The translations under genes and the position numbers were made by a program. This document shows, piece after piece, positions 9,356 to 18,018 of a stretch of 64,000 nucleotides of DNA (positions are counted from its first letter, which is position 1; every line of letters begins with the position of its first letter). The notes below the pieces were generated by a model, which was not told where the DNA came from, did no database searches, and worked only from the letters and a program-made list of their open reading frames with translations. Source of the stretch: Devosia indica (GTDB lineage Bacteria > Pseudomonadota > Alphaproteobacteria > Rhizobiales > Devosiaceae); NCBI RefSeq assembly GCF_003056405.1, contig NZ_PYVZ01000009.1, positions 62,001 to 126,000 on the forward strand. The letters are read 5' to 3'.

Positions 9356-10399
9356 CTAGAGCGGGGCGTCGACCCAATCGCGCCACAGCGCAGCCCTTTC
9401 GGCAACGAAACGCTCGGCAATGGCCTCGATCGTCACCCCGCTTGCGTTGAGCTGGGCGAGCAGATCATTCATCTCCTCGAGCGGCAGGCTGGCCCGCTGG
9501 AAATAGCGGGCAATCTCGGGCGTCTCGGTAAAGACCCGCTCGACCAGCGCGATTACCACAGTATCGCTGGGAAACGCCGAGGGCTGGGGGTCGGCACAAT
9601 CGCGCTCGGCCAGGCATTGGGCGGCGGCCTCATCATAGGCGCCCATGTCGATGGCAGTGAAATCGAGCTGGGCGAGAATGGCATTGGGCTGCCAGTAATA
9701 GAACAGGAACGGTTCGCGCCGGTTCAGCGCCTCGGCAATCAGGCGGTCCATGTCCAGCCGGTTGGCCGGTTCGACGATTTCGACCATCCCGGAAAGCCCA
9801 TGCGCGGTCACCAGATTGCGGTTGATGATCGAACAGGCCCAGTCGAGCGGGCAGGAAATGAAGCGCACGGGTCCGTCCGGCTGCAACTGCGGCAGGGCTT
9901 CGGCCAGGCCGGCGGCGGTCGGCGTAGCGCCGAGATTGCCCGCCAGGGTCGCAGGCATATACCAGCCCTCGAACTGGCTGGAGGTAAAGCTGGGCGCGGC
10001 ACTGCGGACCATCTGGCCTTCCATGGCCCCATTCCACAGATCGGCAATGCGGTTGATCCAGAGTTCGGGGGCCACCTGCGGCTGGCCGATTGAGCTCATC
10101 GAAGAGGCCGTGGCGGCCTGGTCGCCCTGCACCACCCGCACCTCGCATTCGAATTCGGCAGCCAGGATGCGTGCGTGAATTTCTGCCAGCAGCGCTGCAG
10201 ATGGCCAGCTCATACGGGCAATCGACAGGGGCCGGGTGCCGCAGACCGGAGCCGGCGCGTTGGCGTCCGCCATGCCCGGTCCGGCGGCATCCGATCCCAC
10301 TGCATCCTGGGCAGTATCGAGCACTTCGAACTGTGCCCTGGCCGGCTGCACCATCAGGACCAGACCCAATATGGCGATGACGCGGCAAAGATGGAGCAT
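9356..10399 (-). CDS. Second ProX-like ABC substrate-binding protein
   Basis: A 347-residue paralogue of the neighbouring binding protein. Shared landmarks in the same order are IARMSWPSAALLAEIHARIL, APELWINRI, GWYMPAT, SCPLDWAC and FYYWQPNAIL. The start is the ATG at 10399 with AGGA upstream; the longer open frame above it is antisense to the + strand binding protein. The N-terminus (HLCRVIAILGLVLMVQPARAQ) is a signal peptide. It is co-directional with proX and 237 bases upstream, with no permease of its own, so it may feed the same transporter with a different ligand or act as a sensor subunit. Sequence drift between the copies is considerable. Confidence 0.85.
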   Translation of the reverse strand: MLHLCRVIAILGLVLMVQPARAQFEVLDTAQDAVGSDAAGPGMADANAPAPVCGTRPLSIARMSWPSAALLAEIHARILAAEFECEVRVVQGDQAATASSMSSIGQPQVAPELWINRIADLWNGAMEGQMVRSAAPSFTSSQFEGWYMPATLAGNLGATPTAAGLAEALPQLQPDGPVRFISCPLDWACSIINRNLVTAHGLSGMVEIVEPANRLDMDRLIAEALNRREPFLFYYWQPNAILAQLDFTAIDMGAYDEAAAQCLAERDCADPQPSAFPSDTVVIALVERVFTETPEIARYFQRASLPLEEMNDLLAQLNASGVTIEAIAERFVAERAALWRDWVDAPL

Positions 10400-10634
10400 T
10401 CTGGCTTCCTGGCGAGCGCTTTCGGACTGGATGCCAGTCTTGCCCGCACCGGACCCGTTAAGCAACCGCAACGCCTCATGGAATTGGCGCGCAAACCCCG
10501 GTGACATGGCGGCCAAGAGTGTGCAACAGTCCCCACCAGCGGGGCGCCCAACGCGCCCCCTTGACCGTTGACGCGCCGCAAGAAGCGAGGCCAGCAAGGC
10601 CACCCGGCGCGCAACATCAAACAGAGGGACGTCC

Positions 10635-11831
10635 ATGTTCAAGAAAACCCTGACCCTGGCGGTCGCCGCCACCACCCTGACCATCGCCGCTCCGGCCCTG
10701 GCCCAGGACAGCGGCGCCACCATCGGTTTTATCGGCGGCTTCACCGGCCCGATTGAATCCCTGACCCCGCCGATCTTTGCCGGCGCCGAACTGGTGGTGG
10801 ACCAGGTCAATGAGCAGGGCGGCATTCTGGGTGGCGAGCTTGCCATCCTCTCGGCTGACGGGGCCTGCGACGCCACCGCTGCCGCTGCTGCCGCCGACCG
10901 CCTGATCAATACCGACAATGTCACTGGTGTGGTGGGTGCCCTGTGCACCGGCGAAACCATTGGTGCCTTCAACGGCTCGGGCCTGAGCGGCAATGTGGTC
11001 TTCATCTCGCCGGCCTCTTCGGCCCCGGCCCTGACCACGCTGGAAGACAATGACCTTGTCTATCGCACCACCCCGTCCGATGCGCTCCAGGGCGTCAAGA
11101 TGGCCGACCTGCTGCTCGCCAAGGGCATCAACGATATCGCAATCACCTATGTGAACAACGACTACGGCAAGGGTTTTGCTGACGCGCTGGCCGCCGCCTA
11201 TGAGGCCGGCGGTGGCACCGTGGCCGCTAACCTGGCCCATGAAGAAGGCAAGGCCGACTACCGCGCCGAGCTGGGCAACCTGGTGGCCAGCCAGAACCTG
11301 GTCGTACTGGCCTATGCCAATGCTTCGGGCAACACCATCCTGCGCCAGGCTGTCGAGAGCGGCAACTTCACCACCTATGTCGGCGGTGACGGCATGGTTG
11401 GCGACGACCTGCTCAACGGCATTGACGCTGCGGCCGTCGAAGGCATGATCGCCACCCGCGCCGGCGCACCGAGCGGTGAATCGGTCGATATCTATAACGG
11501 CTTTGGCGGCGAAGGCTTTGAAGCCAATGCCACCTATGCCCCGCAGGCCTACGATGCCGCTTTCCTGATGGCCCTGGCCATCGAGAAGAACGGTTCGGCC
11601 TCGCGCGATGGCCTCTCTGCCGCCCTGCGCGACGTGGCTTCGGCCCCGGGCGAAATCATCCGTCCAGGCGAATGGGCCAAGGCCAAGGAACTGATCGCGG
11701 CCGGGACCGACATCGACTATGAGGGCGCCGGTGGCGCGCTCGATTTCGACGAGGTCGGCGACGTTGACGGCATCATCGTCGAACTGGCCGTCGAAGGCGG
11801 TTCCTTCGTCGAAAAGGGCCTGATTGACTAA
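10635..11831 (+). CDS. livK: Branched-chain amino-acid-type ABC substrate-binding protein
   Basis: A 398-residue periplasmic type I binding protein. The ATG at 10635 has AGAGGG upstream and opens a signal peptide (KKTLTLAVAATTLTIAAPALAQ). The mature part shows the two-lobe LivK pattern: IGFIGGFTGPIE, VVGALCTGETI, FISPASSAP and VNNDYGKGFADAL. The matching permeases and ATPases are encoded about 2 kb away on the opposite strand (13688-17475), so it is transcribed separately from them. The ligand cannot be told; family members take branched-chain amino acids, amides or urea. A perfect terminator follows at 11939-11965. Confidence 0.9.
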   Translation: MFKKTLTLAVAATTLTIAAPALAQDSGATIGFIGGFTGPIESLTPPIFAGAELVVDQVNEQGGILGGELAILSADGACDATAAAAAADRLINTDNVTGVVGALCTGETIGAFNGSGLSGNVVFISPASSAPALTTLEDNDLVYRTTPSDALQGVKMADLLLAKGINDIAITYVNNDYGKGFADALAAAYEAGGGTVAANLAHEEGKADYRAELGNLVASQNLVVLAYANASGNTILRQAVESGNFTTYVGGDGMVGDDLLNGIDAAAVEGMIATRAGAPSGESVDIYNGFGGEGFEANATYAPQAYDAAFLMALAIEKNGSASRDGLSAALRDVASAPGEIIRPGEWAKAKELIAAGTDIDYEGAGGALDFDEVGDVDGIIVELAVEGGSFVEKGLID

Positions 11832-11938
11832 CTTGTCATCGTCCGAAGCTTTGCTTCGGCAAAGCCCTCCGGCGCAGGGTTTTAAGATCACAAGGCCCGA
11901 AGCGCTACGCGCGCAGGGCACGAACACACTGACACCAG

Positions 11939-11965
11939 AGGCCCGGGAGCGATCCCGGGCCTTTT
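11939..11965 (+). terminator. Rho-independent terminator after the livK-like gene
   Basis: AGGCCCGGGA (11939-11948) and TCCCGGGCCT (11953-11962) form a perfect ten-base stem with a GCGA loop, followed by TTT. It lies about 110 bases past the stop and just before the end of the convergent RidA gene. A smaller hairpin (CCGAAGC/GCTTCGG, 11843-11859) immediately follows the stop codon. Confidence 0.85.
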
Positions 11966-11982
11966 CAATGTCGTGCACAGAG

Positions 11983-12381
11983 TCAGGCCGCTTGCGGGAT
12001 ACGCGCAATCACCTTGATCTCGAAATCGAAACCGGCCAGCCAGTTGACCCCGACCGCCGTCCAGTTCGGATAGGGCTTGTCGGAGAACGCCTTCTGCTTG
12101 GCGGCCATGACCGCGCCGAACTGGGCCTCAGGATCGGTGTGAAAGGTGGTCACGTCCACGATGTCATCGAAGCTGCCGCCGGCGGCAGTCAGGACGGCAC
12201 GCAGATTGTCGAAGGCCAGTTGCACCTGGGCGGCAAAATCGGGCTCCGGCGTGCCGTCGGGTCGGGAGCCGACCTGGCCGGAGACGAAGAGCAGATCGCC
12301 CGAGCGAATGGCGGCCGAATAGCCATGTGCTTCGTAAAGGGCGTGACGATTGGCTGGAAAGACAGCTTGGCGCTGGGTCAT
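11983..12381 (-). CDS. RidA-family (YjgF/YER057c) protein
   Basis: A 132-residue protein of the RidA superfamily, which hydrolyses reactive enamine/imine intermediates or related compounds. Recognisable blocks are GDLLFVSGQVG, QVQLAFDNLRAVLTAAGGSFDDIV and the C-terminal IKVIARIP. The Arg that binds the substrate carboxylate in true RidA (the R of the usual CxR block) is not obvious here, where NWTAVGVNWLAG occupies that region, so it is probably a RidA-like subfamily with another substrate. The ATG at 12381 has GAGG seven bases upstream. It is divergent from a TetR gene, and a palindrome between them suggests repression. Confidence 0.88.
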   Translation of the reverse strand: MTQRQAVFPANRHALYEAHGYSAAIRSGDLLFVSGQVGSRPDGTPEPDFAAQVQLAFDNLRAVLTAAGGSFDDIVDVTTFHTDPEAQFGAVMAAKQKAFSDKPYPNWTAVGVNWLAGFDFEIKVIARIPQAA

Positions 12382-12414
12382 GGGAGTGCCTCAAAAAGGG
12401 TGGGAGAACTTGCG

Positions 12415-12431
12415 CTGTATTTCAGATACAG
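12415..12431. promoter_or_regulatory. Probable TetR operator between ridA-like and tetR
   Basis: CTGTAT (12415-12420) and ATACAG (12426-12431) form a perfect inverted repeat with five-base spacer. On the - strand a TTGACA box (12469-12464) lies 17 bases before a weak TATTTC, so the palindrome would fall at about the transcription start of the RidA gene. That position suits a repressor site for the divergently encoded TetR protein. Confidence 0.55.
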
Positions 12432-12500
12432 TGCGTATATGAAATATGAAGCGAACCCCCTCTTGTCAACTCACATACATCTTGCATATGAATTCGGGCC

Positions 12501-13100
12501 ATGAACAAGCGTTTGCAGCAAATGGCGCAGAACCGCGAAAAGCTGATCGAGGCGGGTCGCGACGCCTTCGCCCGGCATGGCTTTGCCGGTGCCTCCATGG
12601 AAGAGCTGACCGCCGCGGCGGGGCTGACGCGCGGCGCGCTCTACCATAATTTCGGCGACAAGCGCGGCCTGCTGGCCGCCGTGGTCCACCAGATCGACGA
12701 AGCAATGGCCACCGAAGCCCAGGCGGCAGCAGCCCGCTATGACGACCTCTGGCTGCGCCTGCTGGCCGAGGGCGAAGCCTATATCGAAATGGCCATGCGG
12801 CCGGAAGTGCAACGCATCGTCCTGCTCGACGGCCCGGCTGTTCTGGGCGACCCATCGCGCTGGCCCAGCCAGAACGCCTGCCTGCAGTCGACCAAGCAGA
12901 GCGTGCGTCAACTGATCCAGGAAGGGATATTCCGGCCAGTCGATGTGGAGGCCGCCTCGCGCCTGCTTTCGGGCGCCGCACTGAACGCGGCCCTCTACGT
13001 TGCTGCCAGCAGTGATCCAGCGGCGACGCTGCCAAAAGCGATTGAAAGCTTCCGCACCATGGCTGAAGGATTTTTGGTGGAGCGCCCGGGCGGGGAATGA
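12501..13100 (+). CDS. TetR-family transcriptional regulator
   Basis: A 199-residue regulator with the TetR helix-turn-helix at about 10-55: REKLIEAGRDAFARHGFAGA, then SMEELTAAAGLTRGALYHNF and KRGLLAAVV. The rest is the variable ligand-binding, dimerising domain and gives no clue to the effector. It is divergent from the RidA-like gene with a palindromic site between them, so it likely controls that gene and itself. The ATG at 12501 has no clear ribosome site (GAATTCGGGCC precedes it), and a TTGTCA/TATGAA pair ends about nine bases upstream, so its mRNA may be nearly leaderless. A methyltransferase gene follows after three bases. Confidence 0.93.
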   Translation: MNKRLQQMAQNREKLIEAGRDAFARHGFAGASMEELTAAAGLTRGALYHNFGDKRGLLAAVVHQIDEAMATEAQAAAARYDDLWLRLLAEGEAYIEMAMRPEVQRIVLLDGPAVLGDPSRWPSQNACLQSTKQSVRQLIQEGIFRPVDVEAASRLLSGAALNAALYVAASSDPAATLPKAIESFRTMAEGFLVERPGGE

Positions 13101-13103
13101 CTC

Positions 13104-13691
13104 ATGCGTGATGGGCAAACCCTGCGCTTCTACGCCGACAATGCCGCCGCCTATGCACGGCATAGGACGCGGCCGTGTGGCGATCAACTCGACGCCTTTC
13201 TGGCCGCATTGCCCAAGGGCGCCCGCATTCTCGAGCTGGGTTGCGGCAATGGCATGGATGCAGCGCATATGCGCGCCCAGGGATTTGACGTTGATGCCAC
13301 AGATGGCACGCCTGCGTTGGTGGCCGAGGCACAAAAGCGGGTTGGAGGCGCGGCCCGCCTGATGCTGTTTGACGAATTGGAGGCCGAAGCGGCCTATGAC
13401 GGCGTCTGGGCCTGCGCCAGCCTGCTGCATGTCGTAGCAGCATCCCTGCCCGACATCCTTTCCCGCGTGCGGCGGGCCCTGCAGCCGGACGGGGTCTTTG
13501 TGGCCAGCTTCAAGGCCGGAACAGGCGAAGGCCGGGACCCCTATGGCCGCTACTATAACTATCCAAGTGCAAAGCAGTTGGACGGTGCGTATCGAGCGGC
13601 CGGTTGGTCCGATTTCACGCTCGAAACGAACATGGGCAGCGGCTTTGACGCGCTGCCCACTGTGTGGCTTTGGGTTACGGCGCGCCGTTAA
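13104..13691 (+). CDS. Class I SAM-dependent methyltransferase
   Basis: A 195-residue Rossmann-fold methyltransferase. Motif I is ILELGCGNGMDAAHM (about 41-55), followed by an acidic residue in DVDATDGT (motif II), then YDGVWACASLLHV and a post-motif LPDILSRVRRALQPDGVFVASF. The pattern fits the Methyltransf_11/25 group, which acts on small molecules. The ATG lies three bases after the TetR stop, so the two are probably co-transcribed, and the TetR protein may govern it. The 3' end overlaps the stop of the convergent livM by four bases (13688-13691). The substrate is unknown. Confidence 0.9.
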   Translation: MRDGQTLRFYADNAAAYARHRTRPCGDQLDAFLAALPKGARILELGCGNGMDAAHMRAQGFDVDATDGTPALVAEAQKRVGGAARLMLFDELEAEAAYDGVWACASLLHVVAASLPDILSRVRRALQPDGVFVASFKAGTGEGRDPYGRYYNYPSAKQLDGAYRAAGWSDFTLETNMGSGFDALPTVWLWVTARR

Positions 13692-14983
13692 CTCCGCGCA
13701 TCCTCGCGCTTGACCACTTCCGGGATCAGACCCTTGGGGGCGAAGCGCAAGGCAATGGTGATGGCCATGCCCAGCACGAAGACGCGCATCTGGGCCGAGC
13801 GGGCCTCGATCTCGGGAATGGCGCCCCAGCCGGCATTGGTCGACCAGTAGCTAACAAAGTCGAACACCGCCTTGCTCAGCGGCTCGGACACCACCCAGAC
13901 CAGCCAGAGCAGCACGGCGCCGAACAGCGCGCCCCAATTATTGCCCGCGCCACCCACGATGACCATGACCCAGATAAGGAAGGTGTGGTTGATCGGCTGA
14001 TAGCTGGAGGGGTCGAAGATCTGCACGAAGCTGACCAGCATGGCCCCGCCAATGCCCATCAGAACCGAGCCGAACACGAAGATTTCGAGCTGCCGCGAGG
14101 TAACGTTCTTGCCCATCGAAGAGGCGGCGACGTGATTGTCGCGAATGGCCCGCATCATCCGGCCCCAGGGCCCCGAATAGGCGCGCGAAATCAGCCACAT
14201 GACGATGGCCAGCACCACTAGCGCCAGCACCAGATAGCCGGCGCGCGCCGCGATCAGCGAGGCGGCGATATCCATGCCACCGGCCTGATAGTCCTGCGGC
14301 AGCGGTGTGGGCCAGGGAATGGGCGAGACCGTCAGCGTGCCGCGGGTCAGCCAGTCCATGTTCTTGATCAGCGCGCGGATGATTTCGGAGATGCCGATCG
14401 TGGCAATGGCGAGATAGTCGGTGCGCAGCCCCAGACAGATCTTGCCCACGATATAAGCGATGCCGGCTGCCAGCACGCCACCGAACAGCCAGCCGAGCAC
14501 GGGATGGGCGCCCAGCCCCCCGACCCAGCCGCCACCGGCGCTTTCGATATAGGCCGCTGCCGGATCGAGCTGGCTGCGATAGAGCACATAGGCGCAGAAC
14601 CAGGCCAGCACTGTCAGCGCGCCCTTCCACTTGCCGGTAATGCCGATCCGATGCGCCTGCCGTGCTGCCAGAACGATCAGCGCCCCGACGGCAAAGGCGA
14701 ACAGTGCCCGGCCCAGCATCATCGGGCCATCCGAGCCCCAGAATTCGGGATTGACCGGGAAAGAGATGAAGGTGACGGCAGCGCCGCCCAACATGAGAAA
14801 GCCCATGATGCCAAAATTGAACAACCCGCCATAGCCCCACTGGATATTGAGGCCGAGCGCGATCAGCGCATAGGCAGCCGCCTCGACAAGGCGCGAACTG
14901 GTAAAAGGCAGGCCCATCACCCAGCCAATGACCAGGATAAGGACGAACAGGCCGCCAAACAGGGCGAGGGAACGCTGGATCAC
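13688..14983 (-). CDS. livM: Branched-chain amino-acid-type ABC permease LivM
   Basis: A 431-residue inner-membrane permease with about ten hydrophobic segments. Diagnostic blocks are YALIALGLNIQWGYGGLFNF and GLRTDYLAIATIGISEI near the middle. The C-terminal coupling region reads GRMMRAIRDNHVAASSMGKN, followed by GGAGNNWGALFGA. It is longer than many LivM proteins because of extra helices around residues 90-170. The GTG start at 14983 overlaps the livH stop (GTGA), indicating translational coupling as the last gene of livGFHM. Confidence 0.95.
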   Translation of the reverse strand: MIQRSLALFGGLFVLILVIGWVMGLPFTSSRLVEAAAYALIALGLNIQWGYGGLFNFGIMGFLMLGGAAVTFISFPVNPEFWGSDGPMMLGRALFAFAVGALIVLAARQAHRIGITGKWKGALTVLAWFCAYVLYRSQLDPAAAYIESAGGGWVGGLGAHPVLGWLFGGVLAAGIAYIVGKICLGLRTDYLAIATIGISEIIRALIKNMDWLTRGTLTVSPIPWPTPLPQDYQAGGMDIAASLIAARAGYLVLALVVLAIVMWLISRAYSGPWGRMMRAIRDNHVAASSMGKNVTSRQLEIFVFGSVLMGIGGAMLVSFVQIFDPSSYQPINHTFLIWVMVIVGGAGNNWGALFGAVLLWLVWVVSEPLSKAVFDFVSYWSTNAGWGAIPEIEARSAQMRVFVLGMAITIALRFAPKGLIPEVVKREDARS

Positions 14984-15984
14984 GACGATGCTCCCTTGAA
15001 AATACCGGTGGGCCGGACAAGCAGGGTCACGACGAGAATGACGAAGGCCACGGTGAGCTTGTATTCGGTGGGCACCAGCGCCAATTGGGCTGGCAATTGC
15101 AGCCAGTCCGGAAGAATGGCGTTGAGCGGCCGGAACAGCATGGTCCAGTTGAACACGGCCAGCGTTTCGGCAAAGCCGATCAGCAGTCCACCGGCAATGG
15201 CGCCATAGGCCTGGCCGAGGCCACCCACGATGGCGGCGGCAAAGATGGGCAGGATGATGTTGAAGGCCAAATCGGGCTTGAGCGTCACATCGAGCGCCAG
15301 CATGGTGCCGGCCATGCAGGCCAGCGCCCCGGCAATCACCCAGGTGACGCGCACTACCAGCGCGGTATTGATGCCCGAGACCTGCGCCAGATCGGCATTA
15401 TCAGCCATGGCGCGCATCGCCTTGCCCAGCCGCGAACGGGTGAGGAAGAAATGCAGCGCAATGACCGACACCAGCGTCACCACGATCATCAGAACCTGCG
15501 GCTCGGTGATCACCAGCGGCCGGGTGGAGCCGATGGCCGAGGTGTCGATGCGGAAGATTTCCTTGGGCTCGTTTTCGAAGAAGGAATAGGACCCCGCGCC
15601 GAAAAACAGGCGGATCAGCCCCTGGATCATCAACGTGACGCCAATCGAGGCGATCAGCAGCGTCACAGGCTTGGCGCCGCGTTTCCTGAGGGGTGCGTAA
15701 AAGCCCTTGTCGATGCCGAGCGCCAGAATGGCGGCCAGCACCATGGCCAAAGGCAGCACCACAAAGCCCGTCGGGATCGGCGTCGCAATGCCCCAGGCGG
15801 CAAAGGCCGAGGCGAGCAGGAAGGCGATGAAGGCGCCGCCGGTCATCAGCTCGGAATGGGCGAAATGGGCAAAACGCAGAATGCCGAAGATCAGCGTGAT
15901 GCCGATGGCGCCCAGCGCGTAGATGCAGCCCAGAACCAGGCCGGAAATGACCACCTGGTTGATAAAGAAAATGATTTCGGTCAC
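14980..15984 (-). CDS. livH: Branched-chain amino-acid-type ABC permease LivH
   Basis: A 334-residue permease with eight or so membrane helices. It has the LivH start (LVLGCIYALGAIGITLIFGI), the coupling loop SRLGKAMRAMADNADLAQVS and the AAAIVGGLGQAYGAIAGGLL block. The start is a GTG at 15984, with GGGGG upstream and only three bases after the livF stop. The 3' end overlaps livM by four bases. It forms the transmembrane heterodimer with LivM, served by the LivK-like binding protein encoded on the other strand. Confidence 0.95.
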   Translation of the reverse strand: MTEIIFFINQVVISGLVLGCIYALGAIGITLIFGILRFAHFAHSELMTGGAFIAFLLASAFAAWGIATPIPTGFVVLPLAMVLAAILALGIDKGFYAPLRKRGAKPVTLLIASIGVTLMIQGLIRLFFGAGSYSFFENEPKEIFRIDTSAIGSTRPLVITEPQVLMIVVTLVSVIALHFFLTRSRLGKAMRAMADNADLAQVSGINTALVVRVTWVIAGALACMAGTMLALDVTLKPDLAFNIILPIFAAAIVGGLGQAYGAIAGGLLIGFAETLAVFNWTMLFRPLNAILPDWLQLPAQLALVPTEYKLTVAFVILVVTLLVRPTGIFKGASS

Positions 15985-15987
15985 GGC

Positions 15988-16692
15988 TCAGCCCCCGAGG
16001 AAAGACTTGGCGACTTCGGGGTCGGCGATCAGCTCCGCCCCGGTGCCGGTGTAGCGGTTCTGCCCGCCAGCGAGCACGAACCCTTTGGACGCAAAGGCCA
16101 GGGCCTGGCGCGCATTCTGTTCGACCATCAAGATGCCCACGCCCTCTTCATTGACCCGCTGAATGGTCTCGAAGATCTCGATCACATAGCGCGGCGACAG
16201 ACCCGCAGAGGGTTCATCCAGCATCAGGAGCTTGGGGCGGCTCATCAGCGCCCGGCCCATGGCCACCATCTGGCGTTGCCCGCCGGAGAGTTCGCCCGCC
16301 GGCTGGCGGCGTTTTTCGGCCAGCACCGGAAACATTTCATAGACCCATTGCATGGTCTCGGAAAAATCGTCCTTGCGGGTGAAGGCGCCCATTTCCAGGT
16401 TCTCTTCAACACTCATCGAGGTGAAGACGTTCTTTTCCTGCGGCACGAAGCTCAGGCCCTTGGGCACCAGCCGGTCGGGCAGCGAATTGGCGACATTCTC
16501 GCCCCCGAATTCAATGGTGCCGCCGGTCACCTTGAGCAGGCCGAAAATGGCCTTGAGCGTGGTCGACTTGCCCGCGCCATTGGGGCCGACAATGACCCCG
16601 ATATCGCTTTTCTCGATGGCCATGTTGACGCCATTCAGAATAGGCGCGCCGCCATAGCCGCCAACGACGTGCTTGAGTTCGATCAAAGCCAT
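15988..16692 (-). CDS. livF: Branched-chain amino-acid-type ABC ATPase LivF
   Basis: A 234-residue ATPase with Walker A GPNGAGKST, signature LSGGQRQMVAMGRAL and Walker B LLMLDEPSAGLSP, plus the LivF hallmarks PEGKxVF-like QEKNVFTSMSVEENLEMG and VEQNARQAL. Its ATG at 16692 directly abuts the livG stop (16693-16695) with no gap. It pairs with LivG to drive the LivHM permease. Confidence 0.96.
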   Translation of the reverse strand: MALIELKHVVGGYGGAPILNGVNMAIEKSDIGVIVGPNGAGKSTTLKAIFGLLKVTGGTIEFGGENVANSLPDRLVPKGLSFVPQEKNVFTSMSVEENLEMGAFTRKDDFSETMQWVYEMFPVLAEKRRQPAGELSGGQRQMVAMGRALMSRPKLLMLDEPSAGLSPRYVIEIFETIQRVNEEGVGILMVEQNARQALAFASKGFVLAGGQNRYTGTGAELIADPEVAKSFLGG

Positions 16693-17475
16693 CTATTCGG
16701 CCTCCACAGGGGTGCCGAAATAGGCTTCGACGATGGCCGGATTGGCGCGGATTTCCGCCATTGGACCCTCGGCGATCTTTTCGCCCTGCGCCATCACGAT
16801 GACCGGATCGCAGAGCCGCCCGATCAGATCCATGTCGTGCTCGATGACAAAGAAGGTGTAGCCCAGCTCGCGGTTCATCCGCTCGATATTGGAGGCCAGG
16901 TCATTGAGCAGCGTCTTGTTGACGCCGGCCGCCACCTCGTCGAGCAGCACGATCCTTGCATCGACCATCATGGTGCGGCCCAGTTCGAGCAGTTTCTTCT
17001 GCCCGCCCGAGAGATTGCCGGCCAGCTCGTCGCGCACATGGCCGAGCTTGAGAAAATCGATGACGTCCAGCGCCTTCTTGCGCACCTCGGTCTCGCGCGA
17101 GCGCACCAGGCCGGGCCGGAACCAGGTATCGAGCAGATGCTCGCCCGGCTGGTCGCCCGGCACCATCATCAGGTTTTCCAGCGCCGTCATCTGCGAAAAT
17201 TCATGCGCGATCTGGAAAGTGCGCAGCATGCCGATGCGGAACAGGCGGTGCGGCGGCAGGCCGGTGACGTCTTCGCCATCAAAGATCACCTGGCCTTCAT
17301 CGGGCACGATATTGCCGGCCACCATGTTGAACAGGGTGGACTTGCCAGCACCATTGGGGCCGATCAGCCCGGTGATCGAGCCGCGCCGGACCGATAGCGA
17401 GCAATTGTTGACGGCGGTGAGGCCGCCGAAATGTTTCGAGACGTTGCGAACGTCGATAACCAAGTCTGAGGACAA
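16693..17475 (-). CDS. livG: Branched-chain amino-acid-type ABC ATPase LivG
   Basis: A 260-residue ATPase and first gene of livGFHM. Walker A is GPNGAGKST, the signature LSGGQKKLLELGRTMM, and the ADP-ribose-like tail VIEHDMDLI is typical of LivG. Walker B reads LLDEVAAGV, where most LivG proteins have DEP in place of DEV. The only start in reach is a TTG at 17475, with no strong ribosome site nearby, so weak initiation or a different start is possible. A hairpin (GCCCGG/CCGGGC, 17511-17528) lies in the leader. Confidence 0.95.
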   Translation of the reverse strand: MSSDLVIDVRNVSKHFGGLTAVNNCSLSVRRGSITGLIGPNGAGKSTLFNMVAGNIVPDEGQVIFDGEDVTGLPPHRLFRIGMLRTFQIAHEFSQMTALENLMMVPGDQPGEHLLDTWFRPGLVRSRETEVRKKALDVIDFLKLGHVRDELAGNLSGGQKKLLELGRTMMVDARIVLLDEVAAGVNKTLLNDLASNIERMNRELGYTFFVIEHDMDLIGRLCDPVIVMAQGEKIAEGPMAEIRANPAIVEAYFGTPVEAE

Positions 17476-17582
17476 GTTGAATTTAGCCCCGGTTTCCTGA
17501 ATGCCTGTGCGCCCGGTTCAATCCGGGCAATTTTGGGGCATCTGCTCACAAGAGCGCGGCAATATCAACCTTCTGCTAACCC

Positions 17583-17945
17583 TCAGACCGCCGCCAATAC
17601 GGCGTCTGCTGTGGATTTGTTGTTGGCCAGGGGCACATCATAAAGCGTGGCCAGGCGCGTCAGGGCCTTGACGTCCACATCATGGGGCTGCGCCGAAAGC
17701 GGATCGATAAAGAAAATCAACACATCCAGCCGCCCTTCGCAGATCATGGCGCCAAGCTGCTGATCGCCGCCCAAGGGGCCGCTTTTGAGCAGGCTGACGG
17801 CAAGTCCGGTTGCCGCCGTGATCCGGCTGCCGGTGGTGCCGGTGCCCCAGAGCTCGTGCTGTTCCAGCTTGTCCTTATGCGCTTCGGCCCAACGACAGAG
17901 ATCGTCCTTCTTGTCGTCGTGAGCCACCAGACCGATGCGCGCCAT
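17583..17945 (-). CDS. mgsA: Methylglyoxal synthase
   Basis: A 120-residue cytoplasmic lyase that turns dihydroxyacetone phosphate into methylglyoxal and phosphate, bypassing lower glycolysis when phosphate is short. The signature residues are all present: LVAHDDKK at the start, GTTGSRI for phosphate binding, GPLGGDQQLG with the catalytic Asp, and FFIDPLSAQPHDVD with the catalytic His and Asp. Length fits the family (about 120-150). It is on the same strand as livGFHM, 107 bases upstream, but a hairpin lies between, so it may be separate. No glyoxalase gene is adjacent. Confidence 0.96.
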   Translation of the reverse strand: MARIGLVAHDDKKDDLCRWAEAHKDKLEQHELWGTGTTGSRITAATGLAVSLLKSGPLGGDQQLGAMICEGRLDVLIFFIDPLSAQPHDVDVKALTRLATLYDVPLANNKSTADAVLAAV

Positions 17946-18018
17946 TGCAAATGCCCTTGTTGAATTCTGCTGGCGTCTTCATGCCCGCCAACGCGCAAAA
18001 GGGCAATGGAGTGTGCGA

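Noticed and set aside
10400..11050. N-terminal extension of the second ProX-like gene
   Set aside because: The extra 217 residues are antisense to the livK-like gene, while a signal peptide begins at 10399 with a ribosome site.
15085..17397. 770-codon + strand open frame over the liv operon
   Set aside because: It is antisense to livH, livF and livG, is His/Gln/Asp-rich and has no domain pattern.
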